Below are positions 52,861 through 62,059 of a DNA stretch of 64,000 nt, one piece after another. The position numbers and the translations under genes were made by a program. The stretch's first letter is position 1. Each line of letters begins with the position of its first letter. Origin of the DNA: Leptobacterium flavescens (GTDB lineage: Bacteria > Bacteroidota > Bacteroidia > Flavobacteriales > Flavobacteriaceae); contig NZ_JAABOO010000001.1 of assembly GCF_010671605.1 (NCBI RefSeq), positions 682,001-746,000 on the forward strand, written 5' to 3'. Below the pieces are notes generated by a model, which saw nothing but the letters and a program-made list of their open reading frames with translations, did not search any database and was not told the DNA's origin.

Positions 52861-52885
52861 TGATAACAGCGGAAAACTGTTATCA
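52861..52885. promoter_or_regulatory. 9-bp inverted repeat between the His-rich gene and the TolC-like gene
   Basis: TGATAACAG and CTGTTATCA are perfect inverse copies separated by seven bases, 31 bp before the TolC-like ATG. There is no T-run, so it is either an operator or an mRNA hairpin rather than a terminator. Confidence 0.5.
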
Positions 52886-52916
52886 GCGAATTGATCCATC
52901 CTAAAATCAAGATCAC

Positions 52917-54101
52917 ATGTATAAAAAAACAGCGTTCGCTTTATGCGTATGCCTATGGTCATATATCTCTTTTGCACAGACCAGTGGTATAAAAGGAATA
53001 TTGCAGCAAATCGAACAAAACAACAGTGAGTTAAAGGCCCTAAGGGAATATATAAAAGGCCAAAAACTCCAATTAAAAAGTAGTAATAACCTGCCTGACC
53101 CGCAGTTAGGAGCTTATTATTTGCCTTTCGGCGAGCACACTACCAGCGATTATACGGAGTTCCAGCTGAGTCAGTCCTTTGAATTCCCCACAGTTTACGG
53201 GCTTCGAAATAAATTGATAGACAGGCAAAAAGACGGATTAACTCTGGAGTACGAATCCAAAAGGCAGAAAATCCTCATGGAGGCTGAACAAAACCTGTTG
53301 GAGGTCATAGCTCTGAATAAACGAAATGCCCTTGAGCTTAACAGGCTTAAACAGGCAAAAACCGTTTTTGAACAAAGCAAAGAGTTATTCAACAAGGGCC
53401 AAACCGGGATTCTGGAATTGAATAAGGCCAAAGTGGCCTGGATGCAATTGCAGTTTGTCGTGCAACAAACGGAGGTCCAAAAACGAAACAAGTTGCTAAA
53501 GCTTAAAAGTCTGAACGGAGGAAAAGAGCTGGTCGTACTGGAAAGTAGCTTTACAGAGGATCTGGATCTCCCGCAAAAAGAGAGTATCTGGAGAGACAGG
53601 TTATCCGGCGATCCGGAGCTCCGGTATTTCAGGCAGGAGGAAGCCATAGCAGAACAGAAGTTAAAACTTGCGAGGAATAAATTATTACCCGATCTGAGCC
53701 TGGGATACAATTATCAGGGCGTTTCAGGTAACAATTATTCCGGTTTTTACGGAGGCCTGAGTATTCCGTTATGGAATAACCGAAACAAGGTCAAATCGGC
53801 TAAATCCCAATTGAGTTTTCGTCAATCCAATACCAATGTGCAAACGCAGATAGTATACACCTCTTTTGAAGAGCAATTCAACAACTATCAGGCATTGCTT
53901 AAAAAGTATTTGGAATATCAGGCGACCCTGGAAGGATTAGACAACGAATCCCTTCTTTTCAAGGCCTATAAACTGGGAGAGATCTCCTTTACCGAATATT
54001 ATATAGAGTTGCAGTTCTTTCACGAAGCATACGATAGCATGCTGGAAATGGAAAAGCAATTGTATCAGTTAAAAGCAACTATTTTAAAACATCAATTATA
54101 A
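52917..54101 (+). CDS. TolC-family outer membrane efflux protein (CzcC-like)
   Basis: A 394-residue protein with a signal peptide (ISFAQ). Long helical segments rich in L, K, E and Q, such as ELKALREYIKGQKLQLKSSNNLPDPQ near residue 37 and the second repeat ELRYFRQEEAIAEQKLKLARNKLLPDLSLGYNYQG, match the OEP pattern. It forms the outer-membrane channel of the heavy-metal efflux system encoded here. The length is slightly below the 420 residues of typical CzcC. Confidence 0.88.
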   Translation: MYKKTAFALCVCLWSYISFAQTSGIKGILQQIEQNNSELKALREYIKGQKLQLKSSNNLPDPQLGAYYLPFGEHTTSDYTEFQLSQSFEFPTVYGLRNKLIDRQKDGLTLEYESKRQKILMEAEQNLLEVIALNKRNALELNRLKQAKTVFEQSKELFNKGQTGILELNKAKVAWMQLQFVVQQTEVQKRNKLLKLKSLNGGKELVVLESSFTEDLDLPQKESIWRDRLSGDPELRYFRQEEAIAEQKLKLARNKLLPDLSLGYNYQGVSGNNYSGFYGGLSIPLWNNRNKVKSAKSQLSFRQSNTNVQTQIVYTSFEEQFNNYQALLKKYLEYQATLEGLDNESLLFKAYKLGEISFTEYYIELQFFHEAYDSMLEMEKQLYQLKATILKHQL

Positions 54102-54121
54102 ACCCTTAAAAAATAATCAAT

Positions 54122-54637
54122 ATGAAATTTTCAAATATAATCCTGGCATTCGCATTAATCGCACTTGTATCCTGCAAAAACAAAAAACAGGAAAATGATC
54201 ACGGCCATCCACATGCCGAAGGTGAAGCAACACACAGTCATGAGCACGATGAGAGCCATCAGCAGGAAAGTTTTGTCGTAGACAGTAATTCAACAAAATC
54301 ACACGAAGAGTCGCATCACTCTCATGATGACAATACCCACGCCCATGATGATGGAAGTGTACACGAAAATCATACGGATACTCATGGCGACAGTTACTCC
54401 GACCTTGCAGTGCTTACCGTAAATAAGATCTCATTCGGAAAAGATGGTTATACGGCAGAATTGAGCAACGATGAAGGAGTTACCTTCAGGATGACGGTAA
54501 GCATTCCCAATTTGGAAGATAAATATAAGAAGCTGAATGTGGGCGATAAAGTTAAGGTAAAGGGCGACTATGAAGGGGAAAACCCAACAGTAATCACCCC
54601 TGAAAGCATAATGGTAATAGAACAAAACAAAGAATAG
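54122..54637 (+). CDS. Histidine-rich lipoprotein with C-terminal OB-like domain
   Basis: A 171-residue lipoprotein (lipobox LVSC near residue 19). Residues 25-90 contain many H and D/E residues (HGHPHAEGEATHSHEHDESH), a likely periplasmic metal buffer. The remaining 80 residues form a small beta domain (AVLTVNKISFGKDGYTAEL, then LNVGDKVKVKGDYEG) resembling an OB fold. It is 20 bp after the TolC-like gene and 0 bp before the adaptor gene. A role in delivering metal to the pump is inferred. Confidence 0.82.
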   Translation: MKFSNIILAFALIALVSCKNKKQENDHGHPHAEGEATHSHEHDESHQQESFVVDSNSTKSHEESHHSHDDNTHAHDDGSVHENHTDTHGDSYSDLAVLTVNKISFGKDGYTAELSNDEGVTFRMTVSIPNLEDKYKKLNVGDKVKVKGDYEGENPTVITPESIMVIEQNKE

Positions 54638-56149
54638 ATGAAGTATTTAGTAATGATATTGGCCGGACTGTTCTTGTCCTGCCATTCTCAGGGAGGATCG
54701 GGTCACGCTCATGATGCAGCAGGAAACCATATCCAGGAAACGACGGAGATCCCCAGATTGGATCATACTATCTGGACCGGTAAGACCGAATTGTTTGTTG
54801 AATTCCCCGCGTTGATCACCGGAAAACAGAGTCGTTTTGCAGCGCATTTTACAGTTCTGGACAAACATCAGGCTGTGAGAGAGGGAAGTGTAACGGTAAG
54901 CCTGATAAAAGGAAATAGCGGGATCCGGCAAACGGTTGATGCTCCTTCTTCACCAGGTATTTTCTCTCCGGTACTGCAACCGGAAGCTGCAGGGACCTAT
55001 CAATTGGTTTTCGATCTGAAAACAAATGGTTATTCAGACAGGATCGTCATTGACGATGTAGAGGTTTATTCCAGTGAAGAGGAAGCGATAAAATCATTGG
55101 GCACAGGAGCTGAAGATGATGGAAGCATTAGTTTTTTAAAGGAACAGGCCTGGAAAATGGAGTTCCAGACCGATAAAGCCATCATAAAGGAGGTTTATGA
55201 ATCCATTCCCACTTCCGGTACCTGGCAGGTAGCTCCGGGCGATTATCATAGTTCAGTAGCTACTGCCGGAGGGAAAGTGCAGTTTGTGATAAGGAATTTG
55301 ACCTCCGGAAGGCAGGTGAGGAAAGGTGAAGTGATCATGGCTATCAGTGGCAGTGGGTTATCAACAAAAAACCTCAATGCAGAAGTTCAGAAGGCGAAAG
55401 CTGTCTTTGATCAGGCTCAGGCCGAATACAACCGGAAAAAAGAGCTTTACGAAGCGCAAATAACACCTAAATCCGAGTGGGAACAGGTAGAGCAAAAATA
55501 CCTGATAGCAAAAGAAAACTATCAAAGCCTGTCAAAGAATTATTCTGGCCGGGGAAAACAAATAACCGCTCCTTTTAGCGGATATATAAAATCGATCTCC
55601 GTGAAAAACGGCGATTTTGTCTCGGAAGGAGATGAACTTTTTGTCCTTACCGATTCACGATCGAGTGTACTTGAAGTTCAGGTAAGTTCCCAATATGCAA
55701 ATGCACTTCGGAACATTCAGAACATCTGGTATCAGACAGAAAATAATATCTGGTCCAATCTTCAACAAAACAAAGGCTCTGTCCTCTCGGTAGAAAAAAC
55801 GGTATCGGCCCAAAAGCCGATGCTATCAGTTTTTGCCCGGGTAAACGAAGCGGTCAATATGCCTGAGGGAAGTTTTACCGAGGTCAATATCGCTGTGGGG
55901 AAACCCGAAGCAGGAGTTGTCATCCCCGTTTCCGCATTGCTGGAAGATTACGGTAATTATTCTGTTATCGTGCAGCTGTCGGGAGAAAGTTTTGAAAGGC
56001 GAAATATAATTCCCGGAAGGAGAAACGGCAATGAGGTAGAGATCAAAAAGGGATTAAACGCTGATGAAGTGGTGGTTACCAGAGGTGCTTATCAGGTAAA
56101 AATGGCATCGATGTCCGGTCAGGCTCCGGCTCACGGGCATGCCCACTAA
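54638..56149 (+). CDS. RND periplasmic adaptor (membrane fusion protein)
   Basis: A 503-residue lipoprotein adaptor of the CzcB/CusB type (lipobox LSC near residue 15). A short HAHD segment follows the lipobox and the protein ends in HGHAH, so both termini are histidine-bearing. Domains in order: an N-terminal beta domain, a hairpin of coiled-coil helices (AEVQKAKAVFDQAQAEY near residue 255), a lipoyl-like domain with ITAPFSGYIKSISVKNGDFV near residue 310, and beta-barrel and membrane-proximal domains. It links the RND pump to the TolC-like channel. Confidence 0.92.
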   Translation: MKYLVMILAGLFLSCHSQGGSGHAHDAAGNHIQETTEIPRLDHTIWTGKTELFVEFPALITGKQSRFAAHFTVLDKHQAVREGSVTVSLIKGNSGIRQTVDAPSSPGIFSPVLQPEAAGTYQLVFDLKTNGYSDRIVIDDVEVYSSEEEAIKSLGTGAEDDGSISFLKEQAWKMEFQTDKAIIKEVYESIPTSGTWQVAPGDYHSSVATAGGKVQFVIRNLTSGRQVRKGEVIMAISGSGLSTKNLNAEVQKAKAVFDQAQAEYNRKKELYEAQITPKSEWEQVEQKYLIAKENYQSLSKNYSGRGKQITAPFSGYIKSISVKNGDFVSEGDELFVLTDSRSSVLEVQVSSQYANALRNIQNIWYQTENNIWSNLQQNKGSVLSVEKTVSAQKPMLSVFARVNEAVNMPEGSFTEVNIAVGKPEAGVVIPVSALLEDYGNYSVIVQLSGESFERRNIIPGRRNGNEVEIKKGLNADEVVVTRGAYQVKMASMSGQAPAHGHAH

Positions 56150-56161
56150 AAATTAAAGACC

Positions 56162-59100
56162 ATGTTAAATAAAATATTATCCTTATCCCTTCAAAACCGG
56201 TTAATGGTTCTCCTGGCCGCGGTCTTATTCAGTGCGGCCGGTCTATACATTGCCCGAAACATGAATGTGGATGTTTTTCCCGATCTTACGGCTCCCACCG
56301 TAACCATTATTACGGAAGCGCATGGGATGGAATCTGAAGAAGTAGAGAAATTAGTGACTTATCAGTTGGAAACAGCCATGAACGGCTCACCCAATGTGAG
56401 GCGTATCCGCTCCTCCTCTGCAGCCGGCGTTTCCATCGTATGGATAGAGTTCGAATGGGGAACCGATATTTACCGGGCACGACAAATCGTGAGTGAGCGT
56501 ATTCCTATAGTCCGGGAAAACCTGCCTTCAGGAGTTGGGACTCCCACTTTAGCTCCGATTTCTTCTATTATGGGAGAAATTATGCTGTTGGGGGTTACTT
56601 CGGACAGCCTTTCTCCCATGGAATTGCGAACCCTTTCGGACTGGACTATCCGCCCCAGAATAAAATCTATCGGCGGTATTGCCAATGTTATCGTGATAGG
56701 GGGCGATTATAAACAGTACCAGGTACTGGTGCATCCCGAAAAGCTGAAGTATTACAATGTGAGCCTGGAAGAGGTTCTTGAAAAAGTACGCCAAAGCAAT
56801 ATCAATGCTCCTGGCGGGATCCTGAATGAATACGGTAGTCAATACATTATTAAGGGGAACGGAAGGGTCCGTGCCCTTTCAGATCTGGAGGAAGCTGTTT
56901 TAAAACAGCAAAACGGGCAAACGATCAAAATAAAAGATGTAGCCAGCGTTCAGATAGGTGCCTCAGATAAAATAGGTGATGGTTCCCTAAATGCTTCTCC
57001 TGCAGTGATCCTTACCATTTCCAAACAGCCTGATGTGAACACCCTGGAATTGACAGAACACCTGGATGAAGCGATTGCCGATCTGAACAAAACGCTGCCG
57101 GAAAGCGTGGAATTAAAGAGCCATATTTTCAGGCAGGCAAACTTTATTGAGGCCTCCATAAATAACCTGCAACGCACCTTACTGGAAGGGGCATTTTTTG
57201 TAGTTATTATCTTATTTATCTTTCTGATGAACTGGCGTACCACGATCATCTCGCTTTTGGCAATACCCATTTCCCTTTTGGTATCGATCATCGTTCTTAA
57301 GGTGTTGGGATATACCATAAACACAATGAGTCTTGGAGGTATGGCTATTGCTATCGGAGCACTGGTAGATGATGCCATTATAGATGTAGAAAACGTATTT
57401 AAACGGCTGCGTGAGAATATCCGGAAGCCGAAAGAAATGCGCCTGCCTCTGCTCGAGGTGGTAAAGGAAGCATCTATAGAGATCAGAAGTTCCATTATTA
57501 TTGCCACCCTTATTATCATTGTTTCTTTTATACCCCTCTTCTTCCTGAGTGGAATGGAAGGCAGGTTGTTACAACCTCTGGGAATTGCATTTATCACCTC
57601 GGTACTTACCTCTTTATTTGTAGCGGTAACAGTTACTCCTGTTTTATGTTCTTATCTGCTCAGGAGCGAGAAGCTACTGTCTAAACAGGCCGAAGGAACC
57701 AAAGTGGAGCAATGGCTGCAAAAGCAATACGCTTCTATCCTGGAAAAAGCGTTAAGTATTCCCAAATGGATCATTGGTTCCACCCTTGTAGGTTTTGTGG
57801 TAAGCCTGATCTTCCTTACACAACTGGGAAGGAGCTTTTTACCGGAATTCAATGAAGGTTCCCTGGTAATCAGTGCTGTTGGTGTACCCGGAATGTCGTT
57901 GGAAGAAAGTAATAAGAACGGAAAGCTGATAGAAGAGTTGTTACTGGAGATGCCGGAAGTAGATGTGGTAACCCGAAGGACCGGACGAGCAGAGCTGGAT
58001 GAGCATGCTCAGGGCGTTAATGCCGCCGAAATTGATGTTCCTTTCCGTCTGGAGGGGAAAAGCAAGGAAGAGTTCTTTGAGGAAGTACGTAACCGCCTGA
58101 GTATTGTTCCGGGAGTGAATATTACCCTGGGGCAACCCATAGGCCATAGAATAGATCATATGCTTTCGGGAACCAGGGCGAACATTGCAATTAAGATCTT
58201 TGGAGATGACCTGCAGAGGCTTTTTGAAATAGGAAAAAGTATAGAAAGCAATGTCAGAAACGTCGAAGGTATAGCCGATGTAGCAGTAGATCAGCAAATT
58301 GAAGTCCCACAAATACGAATTACACCCAGGCGGCAGATGTTGGCTGCTTATGGTATGACCGTCGGGGAATTAATGGAACAGCTGGATATTGCCTTTGCCG
58401 GGGAAAAGGCAGGTGATATTTATGAAGGCCAGCAATATTACGATCTTATAGTACGTTTTCAGCAGGCTTATCGAAATACGCAAAAGGGCCTTAAAGCTAC
58501 CCTGGTCTCCATTCCGAATGGCAATAAGGTAGCGTTGAGTGAACTGGCAACCATTGCCTCGGTTAGCAGCCCGAATACCATCAGTCGTGAGAATGTAAAG
58601 CGCAAAATTGTCGTGGCGGCTAATGTACAGGGACGGGATTTACGGAGTGTGGTGACCGAGATCCAACAGAACGTAAATACGGATATCCATTTACCCGAAG
58701 GTTACAGAATAGAATATGGCGGTCAGTTTGAAAGTGAAGAAAAAGCTTCTCAACTGCTACTTATCACTGCGGTTTTAGCTATTCTGGTTATTCTCCTATT
58801 GCTGTATTACGAATTCAGGAATATAAAGCTATCACTAATTGTATTACTCAATCTACCCCTGGCCCTTATCGGAGGGATACTGATCGTGTATTTTACTTCA
58901 GGGATCATCAATATAGCGGCTACCATTGGTTTTATCAGTTTATTCGGTATTGCCACACGAAACGGTATTTTATTGGTATCGCGGTATGAAGATCTGAAAC
59001 AGGAAGGTTTTAAAGGTTTCGAGCTATTGAAAAAAGGAGCTTTAGATCGCTTAAATCCGATTTTGATGACTGCCTTTACTACAGGACTGGCCCTGATCCC

Positions 59101-59257
59101 TCTGGCTTTAAAAGGCGGGGAAGCAGGTAATGAAATACAGAGTCCGATGGCTATTGTGATCCTGGGAGGCCTGTTATCGGCAACCCTATTGAATCTGGTA
59201 GTTATTCCCTGTGTATACGAGCTGGCAATGAATCCGGCTAAGAAAACAGATAACTAA
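56162..59257 (+). CDS. Heavy-metal RND efflux pump, CzcA/CusA-type
   Basis: A 1031-residue inner-membrane proton antiporter with twelve membrane helices. The N-terminal FPDLTAPTVTIITEAHGMES and IRSSSAAGVSIVWIEFE are HME-RND marks. The proton-relay segment is ALVDDAIIDVENVFKRLREN near residue 400, where CzcA has an Asp/Asp/Glu set; the exact residues here (LVDDAIIDVEN) differ somewhat. The histidine-rich partners point to a divalent metal such as Zn2+, Co2+, Ni2+ or Cd2+; the sequence does not settle which. Starts 12 bp after the adaptor. Confidence 0.93.
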   Translation: MLNKILSLSLQNRLMVLLAAVLFSAAGLYIARNMNVDVFPDLTAPTVTIITEAHGMESEEVEKLVTYQLETAMNGSPNVRRIRSSSAAGVSIVWIEFEWGTDIYRARQIVSERIPIVRENLPSGVGTPTLAPISSIMGEIMLLGVTSDSLSPMELRTLSDWTIRPRIKSIGGIANVIVIGGDYKQYQVLVHPEKLKYYNVSLEEVLEKVRQSNINAPGGILNEYGSQYIIKGNGRVRALSDLEEAVLKQQNGQTIKIKDVASVQIGASDKIGDGSLNASPAVILTISKQPDVNTLELTEHLDEAIADLNKTLPESVELKSHIFRQANFIEASINNLQRTLLEGAFFVVIILFIFLMNWRTTIISLLAIPISLLVSIIVLKVLGYTINTMSLGGMAIAIGALVDDAIIDVENVFKRLRENIRKPKEMRLPLLEVVKEASIEIRSSIIIATLIIIVSFIPLFFLSGMEGRLLQPLGIAFITSVLTSLFVAVTVTPVLCSYLLRSEKLLSKQAEGTKVEQWLQKQYASILEKALSIPKWIIGSTLVGFVVSLIFLTQLGRSFLPEFNEGSLVISAVGVPGMSLEESNKNGKLIEELLLEMPEVDVVTRRTGRAELDEHAQGVNAAEIDVPFRLEGKSKEEFFEEVRNRLSIVPGVNITLGQPIGHRIDHMLSGTRANIAIKIFGDDLQRLFEIGKSIESNVRNVEGIADVAVDQQIEVPQIRITPRRQMLAAYGMTVGELMEQLDIAFAGEKAGDIYEGQQYYDLIVRFQQAYRNTQKGLKATLVSIPNGNKVALSELATIASVSSPNTISRENVKRKIVVAANVQGRDLRSVVTEIQQNVNTDIHLPEGYRIEYGGQFESEEKASQLLLITAVLAILVILLLLYYEFRNIKLSLIVLLNLPLALIGGILIVYFTSGIINIAATIGFISLFGIATRNGILLVSRYEDLKQEGFKGFELLKKGALDRLNPILMTAFTTGLALIPLALKGGEAGNEIQSPMAIVILGGLLSATLLNLVVIPCVYELAMNPAKKTDN

Positions 59258-59279
59258 TATCAATTGCTAAAGGTGGAGG

Positions 59280-59301
59280 GCTATAAGCGTTTTATAGCTT
59301 T
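59280..59301 (+). terminator. Weak terminator after the efflux cluster
   Basis: GCTATAA/TTATAGC hairpin with a short T3 tail, 23 bp beyond the pump stop codon. Confidence 0.45.
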
Positions 59302-59313
59302 CCGCTGATGGCG

Positions 59314-59359
59314 ATGGACAATTAGCAGTGAACAATTAACAATAAACAAATTCCAAACT
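59314..59359. repeat. Dispersed intergenic repeat, copy 1
   Basis: Contains ACAATTAGCAGTGAACAATT followed by AACAATAAACAAATTCCAAA. It shares long stretches with the copies at 61472-61560 and 62240-62300. Confidence 0.65.
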
Positions 59360-59395
59360 TGAACCCTCCAGTCTTAGGTATGGAATAACACCAAT

Positions 59396-61381
59396 TTACT
59401 TTTGTTTACCGGTTATCAGGTATTCACGTAAAGTGTTTATCAACTTCATTCCATTATTGCTATTGGTAAAAACTGCAAATCCAACTTTTCCATTGTCATA
59501 AAAATCGAATTGGCACTGGAAATCACCATTATTCCCTCCATGTCCAAAAGCTCTTCCAACCGGTGAATCCCATTGGTAAATCCCAAGCCCGAAATATTCT
59601 TTTGAACCTAATCCTGAGATCTTCTCTTTCGGAACCGGTATAAACAGTGAGAAAAACTGCTTATATGATTCTGAGTTTAGACCTTTCCTGTTGGAGAGTG
59701 CCAGTATAAAATTAGAAAATGCCAATGGTTCGGTATACATACTATAAGACATTCCGGGTTGTTCAGGTAATGTAGATAGTAATGTATGATCGTTCTTGTG
59801 TCCGAAGGATATTTGTTGTGCTTCCAATTGATCTTTAGAGAAAAATGTCTTTCTCATCTTTAAAGGTTGTAATAATTCTTCCTGCAATACTTCTTCAATT
59901 TTTTTATCTGTCACAGCTTCTACAACCCGTTGCAGATATTCAAATCCTTCTCCGGAATATCCATATTCAGTTCCTGGAGTGAATATGATCCGTTTTCCGT
60001 GGTTCGGAAACCCGCTTCGATGTGAAAGAACATGTCTTGCAGTCATTAACTTGTATCTTTCATCAGTTAACCTGGGAAGAGGCAGATATTCCCATAAGGG
60101 TTTATCGAGATCGATCAAATTCTTTTCAGCTAATCTTAATACGGTAAATGCAAATACCGGTTTAGTTATGGATGCAGCTTCAAACAGTGTTTCCTGTGTA
60201 ACAGGTTCCCGTGTATAGTTATTTCTATAACCGTATGCTTTATTCAAAATGATCTTATTGTCCTTTATCAGCACCAGGCTAAGTCCGGGTACGCGATAGT
60301 GATCCATAAGGTCCGTTATCACATGATCAAATTTCTCAATTTGGTCGGAATTCATGCTAAATAAAGCCCCTTCCTCATTCTTAAAATCGGGGAAGGTTTT
60401 TTCTTTGATCTCAATCAAAAACGGTTTGTTCTTAGCTCTCTTCCTGTTTTTAATAACTGTAAACTTTTCATTATCAATCCTAATACTTTGGCCATTAGAA
60501 TTCAGATAAGGTTGAGAAGCATGAATTCTATATGAACCGATAGGAAGTTCCGTTTTAAAACGACCCAGGGAATCCACCGGGATATCCATCCATAATTCGG
60601 GTTTCTCAACAGAAGAAGCCCTGATAAATTTTACTTGCTTTTTCAGGGGCTCGTTTCTTGCAACGACCTGTCCGGATATTTCATTAAGGACTCCATCTTC
60701 AGGCATTAGAATAACATCTCCCAGAGAACCGGGTTCAAGGAATTTCGGATCACCTTTCCCCCATGCCAAAAATGACAGCTGATTTTTAGCCTGGTCCTCA
60801 TCAACATCTATGATATTATGATCGATACCAATAGAACGATTCGGATAAATTTGACCCTCCAATCTAATCGACCACTCATAAATCGTTTTGTTTTGAACTC
60901 GTTTGGAGGTAACTTTTACATTATCCCAATTGGCATTTCTTACCAGGGGGTCCCAGCTAAGATCCGGTAAAAACGAAGTTTTCAGATCCTGGCTAAAAAG
61001 ATAGGTTTTAATACCCGAACCGTTTTGAGAGTGGCTAAAATCAATATAAAGTATATGGTTGTCGTGTGATGCCCAGCTGGCATTGGCAGTGGTATCTCTT
61101 ATATGTGAATCATCATAAACTTCCAGGGCAAAATACAGGGATTGCTCATCCAGGTTATAAGCCGTACGGAAAAAAGCTTTGATATCTTTTTCATTTTTTG
61201 GGGCGCTATTCCCATACACCAGTTTTATGGGATATCGGGTTGTGTTCTTTGGCCAATCATTTAATTCTCCATCTACGTTTATTGTTTTTACAGGATAGGC
61301 AAAAGCAATGGAGCCGTTATGACCATGGACAGATTGGAAATAAGTCAATGTCAAAACAAAACTTATAACTAAGGATTTCAT
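59396..61381 (-). CDS. Exported serine hydrolase with N-terminal CBM9-like domain
   Basis: A 661-residue protein with a signal peptide (LTLTYFQSVHG). Residues 25-220 resemble the CBM9-like family: TINVDGELNDWPKNTTRYP, then YFALEVYDDSHIRD and ILYIDFSH. Residues 225-320 are a beta-rich linker. The C-terminal 330 residues are a beta-lactamase/DD-peptidase fold: S404-I-T-K407 in EAASITKPVFAF, Y-S-G in YGYSGEGF, and HGGN in GRAFGHGGNNGDF. Its substrate is unknown; the combination with a carbohydrate-module-like domain is uncommon. Intergenic repeats flank it on both sides. Confidence 0.85.
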   Translation of the reverse strand: MKSLVISFVLTLTYFQSVHGHNGSIAFAYPVKTINVDGELNDWPKNTTRYPIKLVYGNSAPKNEKDIKAFFRTAYNLDEQSLYFALEVYDDSHIRDTTANASWASHDNHILYIDFSHSQNGSGIKTYLFSQDLKTSFLPDLSWDPLVRNANWDNVKVTSKRVQNKTIYEWSIRLEGQIYPNRSIGIDHNIIDVDEDQAKNQLSFLAWGKGDPKFLEPGSLGDVILMPEDGVLNEISGQVVARNEPLKKQVKFIRASSVEKPELWMDIPVDSLGRFKTELPIGSYRIHASQPYLNSNGQSIRIDNEKFTVIKNRKRAKNKPFLIEIKEKTFPDFKNEEGALFSMNSDQIEKFDHVITDLMDHYRVPGLSLVLIKDNKIILNKAYGYRNNYTREPVTQETLFEAASITKPVFAFTVLRLAEKNLIDLDKPLWEYLPLPRLTDERYKLMTARHVLSHRSGFPNHGKRIIFTPGTEYGYSGEGFEYLQRVVEAVTDKKIEEVLQEELLQPLKMRKTFFSKDQLEAQQISFGHKNDHTLLSTLPEQPGMSYSMYTEPLAFSNFILALSNRKGLNSESYKQFFSLFIPVPKEKISGLGSKEYFGLGIYQWDSPVGRAFGHGGNNGDFQCQFDFYDNGKVGFAVFTNSNNGMKLINTLREYLITGKQK

Positions 61382-61471
61382 ATCAATTTTTTAAAGAGAG
61401 ACAATCCTTTTTCTGAAATGTTACAGTTCTATGCCTAAAGGTCTGGAAGAAAGAGGATATTTAGATTTTGC

Positions 61472-61560
61472 TTGAAGTAACATTAGACGATGAGCAATGA
61501 ACAATTAGCAGTGAGCAATGAACAAATTCCAAACTCCAAATTCCAAGCTCCAAATTCCAA
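61472..61560. repeat. Dispersed intergenic repeat, copy 2
   Basis: Begins TTGAAGTAACATTAGACGAT and goes on with AGCAATGAACAATTAGCAGT and short CCAAATTCCAA repeats. It shares its opening with copy 3 at 62240 and its central part with copy 1. Confidence 0.7.
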
Positions 61561-61582
61561 TTTACCATATAATTATTTGTGT

Positions 61583-62059
61583 CTAATTTTTAATCCACTC
61601 AATATCTAATACATCACGTAATTTATTAAGGCTTTCTTTTGATAGAAATTTAAACGCAATTTCAATAAAAATATATCTTATCATAAAGATCTGCGCGATC
61701 ACAACTAAAATAAAAATCGGGGAAAAATCTTCTTCTCCGAAAAAAGTAATTGCAAAAAACCCAATAACAGGAAAGAAAAGAAAAACACTCAATAGAATTC
61801 TAAATACTTTGTGGATTTCCACTTTTACATAGCCATTAGCAGAATTAATTTCCCCTGTCATAACACAAAAAGCTCCTCTTCCAATAACAGAAGAAATTAT
61901 TTTAAATTGATTCCCGTTTATCATACCCCGAAAAGATTTATCTGTGTATTGAGAAGTTAATTTTTCAGATTTCTCTGTTCTTCGGACTAAGCGATCCAAT
62001 GTCGCATTTTGGTCTCCAATCAATTTAAAAGTTTGTTCTTTAGTTGGGAAAATGTTCAT
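61583..62059 (-). CDS. Hypothetical membrane protein
   Basis: A 158-residue protein: a basic soluble part at 1-80 (LDRLVRRTEKSEKLTSQ) and two hydrophobic segments at about 85-105 and 110-130, with a charged tail. No family was recognised. Homology to a peptide-binding or PH-like domain of the YcxB type was considered but is not supported. It lies between two repeat copies, and its base composition is A/T-rich like them. Confidence 0.6.
   Translation of the reverse strand: MNIFPTKEQTFKLIGDQNATLDRLVRRTEKSEKLTSQYTDKSFRGMINGNQFKIISSVIGRGAFCVMTGEINSANGYVKVEIHKVFRILLSVFLFFPVIGFFAITFFGEEDFSPIFILVVIAQIFMIRYIFIEIAFKFLSKESLNKLRDVLDIEWIKN

Noticed and set aside
56950-57597. A 215-residue antisense open frame inside the RND pump gene
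   Set aside because: The coding evidence for the pump is overwhelming, and the antisense product has no motif, signal or membrane pattern of its own.
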